Source of the DNA: Boletus sp. NGJ
Taxonomy: Eukaryota > Basidiomycota > Agaricomycetes > Boletales > Boletaceae
Direction of reading: 5' to 3'
DNA: 64,000 nt
NCBI GenBank assembly: GCA_019096195.1
Contig: JAGTXK010000219.1
Span: 1,178,001 to 1,242,000 of the forward strand
Every line of letters begins with the position of its first letter. The first letter of the stretch is position 1. The notes beneath the pieces were generated by a model, which saw only the letters and a program-made list of their open reading frames with translations, was not told the DNA's origin and did no database searches. This document shows, one piece after another, positions 56,332 through 64,000 of this stretch. Both the position numbers and the translations under genes were made by a program.

Positions 56332-57109
56332 ATGCGCATCTCGACTCTCTCCGTCTCGCTGGCCCTGCTCGCCGTGTGCGTCAGCGCTGCATCGCTGCAG
56401 CCTCTCTTCGCACATCGAGTGCCAGCCATCTCCGCCGCCTCGATTGGACAAGGTCTCGAGAGGCGACAGGTCAGTGTCACATCCCCGTCCTCCGTGCCCG
56501 CCCAATGCACCTCCACTTGCAACCCGGTCAACAACGAAGTCAGCTTGGTGAGCGTCGCCCTACACTTTTCCCCGGTCCTTACTCCCCGCGTCGGAGTTAC
56601 AATCCCCTGGCTCCATTCCATTTCGGTCCGTAACTGATTCCAGAATGGTCCTTTTTCCCGTTCTAGGGATGCCCTGCCACGGCATGCTGCACGATTAGCT
56701 TTGAGACGGAATACTACAACTGTCTCGAATGCGTCGGTATGGCGCTCGATACGACCAACTACGCGACAGCCCAAAACAGTCTCAACCGTGCGTTGAACGT
56801 CCATGTGCTCCGATATCGATTGACATGCGTTTCGTTACCACAGTGCTTTACACGACCTGCGTAGACATGGGGTTTGTCCTGCCTCAGCTAGCGCTCCCCG
56901 GCGAGCCAGCCAGTGGTTCGAACTCGACCTCCAGCGCTGCTGTTCATGTCACGTCGACTGGTTCGGCCTCAACGGCATCACGCAGTGTTGCACCATCCAG
57001 CTCGAGTACACCCCAAACTGGCGCTGCCGTCAGTGCCAGGTGGCGTGGCGTGCAGACGGAAGCGGCGGTCGGCGCAGCAGTGCTCTTCGGCGTCGCTGGG
57101 CTATGGTAG
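56332..57109 (+). CDS. Secreted cysteine-rich protein with probable GPI anchor
   Basis: Predicted 200 aa. Exons: 56332-56547, 56667-56787, 56844-57109. The N-terminus MRISTLSVSLALLAVCVSAA is a signal peptide. The mature part has eight Cys in the pattern QCTSTC, GCPATACC, NCLEC and TTCVD, probably four disulphides. A Ser/Thr-rich stretch (SGSNSTSSAAVHVTSTGS, likely O-glycosylated) follows. The end is a short basic segment (SARWRG) and a hydrophobic tail (AAVGAAVLFGVAGLW), as expected for a GPI signal. Such proteins are common at basidiomycete cell surfaces; the role is unknown and I see no catalytic motif. The 119-nt first intron is the longest in this gene. Confidence 0.8.
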
Positions 57110-57364
57110 GTGAGCGGAGAGGAGCAGAGAAGTGTGTTGGGGAGGTGGCGCTTTTGATCATCGGACTCGTCGCATAAGCCAAGAATAAGGACTAACTATC
57201 ATACACCTTCCTTTTATTATCTCAGACTTGGCACAAGGACTCATGGATACCTGGAACCATTCGAATTTAACCTTAGATTGCATTCGAGAACATGTAGAGC
57301 AGCACGAGGTGTATATAACACTACAGGAAGAGTATTTCCAGAGACTCGACAAAGCATCTACATA
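57110..57364. other. Intergenic region before the decayed acyl-CoA dehydrogenase copy
   Basis: 255 bp between the secreted-protein stop codon and the region recognisably similar to the acyl-CoA dehydrogenase gene. No gene seen. Confidence 0.4.
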
Positions 57365-58815
57365 GAGGAGCCTTCCATACAATCGTTCATAGAGCATCTT
57401 TCTTGCAAAGATCTCCCAGTACATCCTCTGCACCAGAGAAGATTAGCAGAGTGAGGTTCTGTGGAACTGTGGATCGACAAGTCAAAAGAGTCAGGCTAGG
57501 AGAGATGATATGGGGGACAAGTCATAGCACCACTCGATCATGCACACTCATGCTCTCGATGATCTTTCCCCAAGTTTCCCCCCAGTAATATCCCATCCAT
57601 CAAACATCTGTGTCGCATCTTCGGCGCAAGGTAAACCTATACCAAGGCAGTTGACATGTGAACAGATGAAATACAAGAGCATCGGACACGGACCTGCCAA
57701 CTTGCCCGACCGTTCCGCATAGTTCACCGGGGTGAGTGATATTCACTATCTACGCTTGACACGCCTCCACGCGCTCGATCATCAGCGCAAGTTTGGCACG
57801 TATGATGGCTTGAGAAATTAAGCAAGGGCCACCTGATGTGGATGGTCAGACCGGTCAATACCTGACCTAGGCAACAACGCGCCGAGAACTGACTGAGACA
57901 TTCCTCCCCTTCCATCCACTGAGCTCCCAGGCTCGTAGCAGCCGCCATCCACCGTTTGTGGTTGAAGTTATAACTCCCGTTCAACATTTCCAAGCGTGCG
58001 AGACGCGCGAATGCGCGCACAAAGGTCACATGTACTGTTCTGGCTGTGGGCGAGCAAGACGCTTTGACAGGCTTTATAGAAACGGAATTGATTAAAGCAG
58101 GGAATGAGGAGGACCAGAGAACCCTGCTGCAGGTACATCGTACAATCCTGTCAGACCGCAACGGGAATTCAAAAGAGGGAGAATGATGCGTACGTCGGTT
58201 TGACACACGGTAGTAAATTCGTTGTCCACCTGTTCCAGTTCCAAAATTTTAGAATCGTGTCATAGCAGGAGGATATGAAAACCGCTCACGTCTTAGTCCC
58301 AGTGACCACCCATTCACCACCATCACTCACTCCAACCGCCTGGACGCCAGCAATATCACTTTCCGCGAACGCTTCTGTGACGGCATGTACAACGTGCTCC
58401 TTTCCTCCGAGAATCTCAAGGACATATCGAGATTGGGTTTCCGGCGATCCGAAATTGAGGACAAGGGGCAGGCCAATGAAACGACCGCTCAGCAACCCAT
58501 CCATGAAACCGCGCGTGCCAAAACGTGCAAGTTCCATATCAAGAATGAGCTACGTAAAAAAAAGTTGGGAATGAGCGACACCAGACGGTCGAGGATACCG
58601 CGCAACTCGTTTTAAAAGTGATAGACGCGCGTATTGCAGGCGCAGGAGGACTTCGTGGCGGTAGAGACGTCGGTCACGTCCTTGCCGGCTGGTGTTGCGG
58701 TCAGGTGTCACGGTAAGCTAGCTCAAAATGGGGTAACTTACCGACGCCGGGCGCGTAGACGGAACGTTGGCGCCTCTGGACTTGCCAGCAGGGAGCCGTG
58801 GTTGTTTATGATTTG
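57365..58815 (-). pseudogene. Decayed cytochrome b5-acyl-CoA dehydrogenase, tandem copy
   Basis: Partial duplicate of the intact gene at 59101-61351, same orientation. The recognisable order is: remnant of the exon 2 donor (GCTGGCAAGTC) joined directly to the middle of the cytochrome b5 exon (GGCGCCAACGTT); a shortened exon 4; loss of the dehydrogenase N-domain; a well-preserved block at 58537-58286 (FGTRGFMDGLLSG to DGGEWVVTGTKT); then broken remnants of the middle and C-terminal domains. About 20 bases coding for GTFADYF are missing near 58220. The end corresponds to the GAEDVLGDL tail near 57420. It cannot encode an active enzyme. Confidence 0.85.
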
Positions 58816-59100
58816 CTGCAACGGACTGTGTTATTCCCCAGGTTCATCGTACACCAGCCATGACAGTGCTGAGCAGAGTGTATTTTAGTCAAGTTACAAT
58901 GACAATACTAGCAACACACAGTAGACGTGTTAAAATTTGAATGATATCCATGGTTCAACATTACACCTACATGCTCACAGTTGCATGCTCGCATCTATAG
59001 AATAAGAATCCAGAAATTCGATGAGTAGCAAGATATATAAAAAAGAGCCCATGCTTGATGGATGAAAGGAATCAGGTGTGAAAGCCTTTCATACATCCGT

Positions 59101-61351
59101 TCACAGACGTGCGTCTTTCGGGATCTTGCGAATCGCCTGCCGAACACCAAGATCTCCCAGCACATCTTCTGCACCAGCAAGGATAGCATCGAAAGGTGAG
59201 GTTCGGTGGAACTGTGAATTGATAGATTAAGAAGTCAGGCCGGGGAAACAAGAGGAGATGATGAAGAGGGAGGGGACGAGTCGTAGCCCAAGCTAATCGT
59301 TTACACGCACGTTTTCGATGATCTTTCCCATTCCACCCACTGTAATACCCCGCCCACCAAACATCTGTGTCGCATCTTCGGCAGTTTCGCGGCCTGAGCG
59401 TGAAATAAACCTACACCAGGGCAGTTGACGTGTAAACAAATAGTATGGAAATAATCAGACACACTTTTTAAGAAGTGCAATGGGCCCTGCCAACTTGTCC
59501 GACTGTTCCGCGTAGTTCATCTGCGGTCAAAGGGGTTCGAGGTAGTCAAAACAATTCAAGGCAGCTCGACGCACGTTGTTCATCTGGTGAGTGATATTCT
59601 CCATCCAAGCCTGACACGCCTCCACGCGCTCGATCATCAGCGCGAGTTTGGCGCGTATAACGGCTTGAGAGTGAAGTGGTTTCTTGAAAGCGATACGTTG
59701 ATTGGTCCATCTGAGGTGGATGGTCAATATCCAGCCCAGGCAACAAAACGTTGGAACTAACTTGAGGCACTCCTCCACCACCACACGTTGTGCTCCCAAG
59801 CTCGTAGCAGCCACCATCCATCGCTCGTGATTGAAGTTACTTAGAATAACGTGTAACCCCTGTCCAACCTTTCCAAGCATATGAGACGCAGGAACGCGTG
59901 CTCCATCAAAGGTCACATATGCTGTTCCGGCTGTAGGCGAGTAAGATGTTCTGACAGGCTTTGTAGAAACATTTTCAGAGCGGGGAATGAGGAGGACCAA
60001 GGGACCTTGCTGCAGGTACAATCCTGTCAGATCGCAACGGGAAGAGGAAGGATGGCGCGTACGTCGGTTTGACACAGGGTAGTGAAGTAGTCCGCAAACG
60101 TTCCATTCGTTATCCACCTGTTCCAGTTCCAAACGTTTGGCATCGTATCATCGCAAAAGAAATGAGGACTTTACTTCTTAGTCCCAGTGACCACCCAATC
60201 ATCACCATCTCTCACTGCGACCGTCTGGACGCCAGCAACATCACTTCCCGCGAATGCTTCCGTGATGGCAAGTGCAATATACTTCTTTCCTTCGAGAACT
60301 TCAGGAACATATCGAGATTGGATTTCCGGAGACCCGAAATTGAGGATGGGGGGCAGGGCAATGACACCACCATTCAGCAGCCCATCCACGAAACCACGCG
60401 TCCCGAAACGAGAAAGTTCGAGGTTGAGGATGAGCTATGTCAGGTATGAGCAACACCAGACCAGTCGACAATACACAGCGCAAGTGGATCAGCACCTCGT
60501 AAAAATGGTCATACTCTTCTGGTTTGACGACGCCGCCCATGAGCGAGCGTCCTTGAAGGTGCTTTCCCGGGCCTATACGCATCGCTAGAAAGTTCATTGC
60601 GCTGCAACCAGCGTCGCGCGCCGTCAGTTGAGGGTCGGTTGTACTTGGGTCCTAGGATGCCCAACGAACGACGCCGGGCGACTCACCTGAGCTTGTCAAC
60701 GAGCTCCTGCGGGATCCGTTTCCCAGTCTCCTCGCACCGAATGGCGTCGGGGTAGACCTCCTCCATGAAGAACCTCCGGACCGCTGTGTGGAACTGCCGG
60801 TGCCCGTCGTTGTAGTACGGGCTGTGGAACCCGGGGCTAAGCCACGTCGGCTCTGCATAGGGGACGAGGGAGAGTGCACCAGGAGCAGGGGCCTTGATGC
60901 GTTCCGCCTGACCGCTTATGGTGCCGATTTGGAGACGCGCATATTGCTGGCGCAGGAGGACTTCGTGGCGGTGGAGACCGAAGAAGACGTCGGTTGCATC
61001 CTTGCCGGCTGGTAAGTTGGCGTGGTGTTACGGGCTTACGGTGAGCCAGTCCAACGACTCAAATAAGGTCACTTACCGACGCCAGGCGCGTAGAGGACGT
61101 TGGCGCCTCCGGGATGGAGGTCCGCGAACCGGGTGAGGTCGTAGACTTTGGCGTCGATGACTATCCACTGCAGAAAAGCTGTAAGCGACGAGTCGTACTT
61201 GGTATTGGGTGAAGAGACTTGCCAGAGAGCCTTGCTTGTTGTGCTACGTTCGGACCGAGTTCAGTCTGTGCAAGATCCAGGCTAATCAAGACCAACCTCC
61301 TACCTGTGCAACCTCATCGAAAGTAAACTCTTTGGCAGTTTTGGATGACAT
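59101..61351 (-). CDS. Cytochrome b5-acyl-CoA dehydrogenase fusion
   Basis: Predicted 517 aa. Exons on the minus strand: 61351-61304, 61243-61223, 61167-61077, 61008-60687, 60601-60496, 60434-60175, 60117-60063, 60009-59762, 59710-59575, 59520-59465, 59410-59311, 59211-59101. Residues 1-80 form a cytochrome b5 domain (VIDAKVYDLTRFADLHPGG, haem His in HPGG and in GLHRHEVLL). The rest is an acyl-CoA dehydrogenase: N-domain TAVRRFFMEEVYP, FAD-site TEAFAGSDVAG and WITNGTFADYF, middle domain TSYSPTAGTAYVTFDGARVP, C-domain FNHERWM and FGGRGITVGGMG. It would oxidise acyl-CoA with FAD; electron transfer to or from the b5 haem is inference. Intron 2 starts GCAAGT (GC-AG). Confidence 0.88.
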
Positions 61352-61610
61352 TCCGAGTGCCAGAATCTGTGTAGAATCAAGTTCCAAGACGCTGCCGAGG
61401 AAGTGTCGTGCAAAGGCTTCAGATCGACACCCTTACACGATAAACATGTGATACTTGCGGCACAGTGCGAGCGACAAGTACATTCATATGTACGTTGCAA
61501 CATTAAAACACACCAATTTTTACAGTAGGGAATTACATAGGTGAATTAACGAAGCCTGAGAGCGAGTATGAGAATCTCGCCCATTCTAATACATTTGCAT
61601 GATCCAGTCT
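61352..61610. other. Intergenic region between the dehydrogenase and RAD16
   Basis: 259 bp holding the dehydrogenase promoter and the RAD16 3' end. No other feature seen. Confidence 0.4.
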
Positions 61611-64000
61611 TCATGTCAGCTAGAGCTGAAAACTACAAGTTTAGGGGAGAGAGAAAGCTTGAGAGCAGCAGAAACGTACCCTGAACAAGAATCCGAGCTA
61701 GGTGTGACACAGTGAATGAGCCAACGTAACTTATGGGTAGGGAAATTAATACGCACATCCTCGGGGGTCAAGCGGCCCATAGCCTGTCACAAACACCCCA
61801 CCTGAGCGACGGGACAACGCGAAAAAAAAAGACGTACCGACTCGTCGGTAGACAACGTCGCATTTACCATGGCAGACTTCTTCTCCTGGAGCTAGAGGGG
61901 CGCTTAGTTATGCACAACGGATCCTAAGGCGTGGTCCACGTACTTGAATAATACGACTCTCTATACTGTCTTCTATGACGAGCTTGGTGGCTTGGACAGG
62001 TCGGTGCTGGCCAAGCCGGTGAATGCGGTCCATGGCCTCTGTGGGTCGATAAGTACACGGTGCAACTGCCTCGTGAAAAGGCTAGGTATCCTTACGGTAT
62101 TCGACGGCGGGATTCCACCAGCTGTCCATGAGATATACACGCGAGGCTTCTGTTAAGTTGAGCGCGACACCACCAGCCTTCAGGGACACCAGGAAAACAG
62201 TCACATGGACATTGGTCACTGAAGAACGAGTGTCAATAATGTGAAGAAGGCAAAGAACAATTTTGGCATACTGAAGTGCTGGATGGTGGCGTCACGAGCT
62301 TGAGGTGACATCGTTCCCTCGAGTCGACATATCTAGAAAACATGAACACTTGAGAATGCGGGCAGCGACAACACCGACCTGGAATCCGGCTTTCTGTAAC
62401 CTGAACGCGATCAAATCCAGAAAGTTAACAAATTGACTGAAGACGATGCTCTTCGTGGTGGCGTCTTGCGCACGAAGATTGGACAACTCTTCAACGAGAG
62501 CTTCAATTTTTGAAGATGAGCGCCAGGTATCTAGGTTAAGCCGACCGATAATGCCCTGCCTTGCAGCGGGCGAGGTTGATTCCAGTTCAAGTGCAGGTCC
62601 TTCGAGGTCAATGGTCAAGGGGAGGTGGCAAACTGGGCATTCAGGCTGGGAAGTACCAGGTTTTATTGAGACAGGTTGGAGGCAAATCAATGAGAGACAT
62701 ACATTGATGTCCCCAGCGGTGCTCAAGTATTGCTTCATACACTCGCGGTCAAAGATATGGTGACACTTGGCTTGAATAGCGTCCTCAGCGATGTCATTGC
62801 AGAGCCTACAGACAGTAGCTTCGCTAAGTTCCTCGCTGGTAAAAAACGTATTGCCATTGCTCTTGCTGCGGAGAACCAGGTCGGGGTGGCAAGCCATTTG
62901 GCGCATACGAGTGAGTCTGATGAGAGCATGTTCAGCTCACAGAGATAAATCAGAGCGCATATACGCACAAACTAAAGATATTGGAATAGTCTGGTTGGAG
63001 ATGTGAGGTGGCAAAATAATATGAAAAGGAGGGTTACCCACTATTCAGAACAGTACCCGAATCGACATATGTACTGAACAGACGCTTAGCATCAGAAAAC
63101 AGTGAGAGATACAACTCTTTCTCTTCTGGGCTGAAGTAGTCCCTCCGAACAACGACCGTTCGCGGAGGAAGCCCAAGATCATCCGCACGTTGAGTCTAGA
63201 AGATAATGCATCACGACCCGCAGGTAAAAAGTGTAGTACAAACATACTTTTGTTCGTCTGAGCATCATACGATCCAAAAGGACTCTCAGTTTCTTGAAAG
63301 CCGTCTTGCCAGGTCCTGTCATGCCGTTTTTTTGGATAGGTGTCAAAATTTCATTGTTCCATAAACAACTCTGATAAATGGGGAATTAGCTGATGTGTAT
63401 CGCCAGAGAGTAACAATATCCCACATGTTGCATGGGACTGTGACCACATTCTACGAAATAAGGGTTTAGGCGTGGCATCATTCGAGCGTTGGACATCATA
63501 AGATACATACCATCACAACTCCTTTTATCCGAAAACTTCCAGTGAAGAGATTTACATGGGCATTTCTTGCCTGCGAGATGACTTGTGAGATAGAATGGGA
63601 TCATGAGGAGATGGCTTACAGAAATAGAAGGCGAAGGGGTCCCCTCCTAAGAAACGAATCATGCTATAAAGCTCTCCAACACGATTCTGCAGTGGAGTGC
63701 CTGACAAACACCACTTATGGTTACTATCCAATTCAAAGCAAGCTTTGGCAGTGTTAGTAGAGCGTTCTTTGATGTTATGGGCTTCATCAAGCTGGACCCG
63801 CGGTATATGGAAGTAAAATTAGTACCATTGTGAAACTAATCGGATGTGAAACATACAACGATCCGGTTCCACTTGATCTGATGAAGGGGGGAGACCTCTT
63901 TAACGATATGCCCTTTACGCTTAAAACCGCTTTCTTGCTTCCTGAAGCAGCTTTCTACCACGGCGTAACTGGTCAGGACCTGCCCATAGTCAGCATTGGC
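61611..64000 (-). CDS. RAD16: RAD16-type SNF2 helicase with RING finger, 5' part outside window
   Basis: 521 C-terminal codons of Rad16, the SNF2-family ATPase that with Rad7 scans DNA in global-genome nucleotide excision repair. Exons on the minus strand: 64000-63857 (partial), 63791-63620, 63570-63511, 63450-63425, 63370-63248, 63195-63042, 62935-62703, 62645-62379, 62332-62272, 62218-62096, 62038-61944, 61891-61838, 61783-61757, 61697-61680, 61619-61611. Visible are the DEAH box ([12 protein letters not shown]), [18 protein letters not shown], the Rad16-specific [22 protein letters not shown] insert and LMLRRTK-type motif. A C3HC4 RING (CRLCND...CHHIFDREC...CPVCH) follows, then the helicase C-lobe ([45 protein letters not shown]). 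The final 9-nt exon (Leu-Thr-stop) is the least certain. Confidence 0.94.

Noticed and set aside
57724-58206. 160-codon minus-strand frame as a new gene
   Set aside because: It is a fragment of the decayed acyl-CoA dehydrogenase copy, readable only because frameshifts replaced the original frame.

Overview
The window is nuclear DNA of a filamentous basidiomycete, most likely Agaricomycotina. The basis is dense spliceosomal introns (mostly 45-60 nt, up to 12 per gene, CT-A-AY branch points close to the acceptor), 20-300 bp intergenic gaps, Tf1/sushi-type chromoviral LTR elements, and fungal gene families such as PHO80/PCL cyclins, COMPASS Swd1 and a cytochrome b5-acyl-CoA dehydrogenase fusion. 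I spliced each gene by hand from canonical borders and checked that phases and total lengths closed; exon positions are given in each entry. No tRNA, rRNA or CRISPR array was seen.

Left third (1-19.6 kb) is a transposon nest. A long intronless reading frame of unknown function runs off the left edge. It is followed by an AT-rich island into which three LTR insertions have landed, each still flanked by a 5-bp target duplication: a Ty3/Gypsy chromovirus on + (2752-9996), a relative on - (10558-17788), and a 1055-bp solo LTR of a third, related family (18285-19339). In both full elements the sequence after the 5' LTR is a perfect 13-nt complement of the predicted transcript 5' end, the signature of self-primed reverse transcription. 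Their gag and pol frames are broken by many small indels.

Right two thirds (19.6-64 kb) is a compact housekeeping region of about 20 genes. In order: TTI2 (-), SWD1 (+), FGGY kinase (-), cyclophilin H (+), MFS transporter (-), ribosomal protein eS25 (-), glucosidase II beta (+), F-box/LRR protein (+), PHO80-type cyclin (-), SS18-like Gln-rich protein (+), SH3 protein (+), PCL1/2-type cyclin (-), UAA nucleotide-sugar transporter (+), cap-binding protein CBP80 (-), mitochondrial PPR-like protein (+), mitochondrial IF3 (-), FLX1/SLC25A32 carrier (-), a secreted cysteine-rich GPI-type protein (+), a decayed and an intact cytochrome b5-acyl-CoA dehydrogenase (both -), and RAD16 (-, 5' end outside the window).

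Divergent and convergent pairs alternate. TTI2 and SWD1 start codons are separated by only 28 bp, and the PPR and IF3 stop codons by 38 bp. Three otherwise well-conserved host genes (PHO80-type cyclin, CBP80, FLX1) each need one single-nucleotide frame correction. Together with the indel-rich retroelements this suggests residual sequence errors, though real mutations cannot be excluded. There is no operon-like pathway cluster; the genes are unrelated housekeeping functions.
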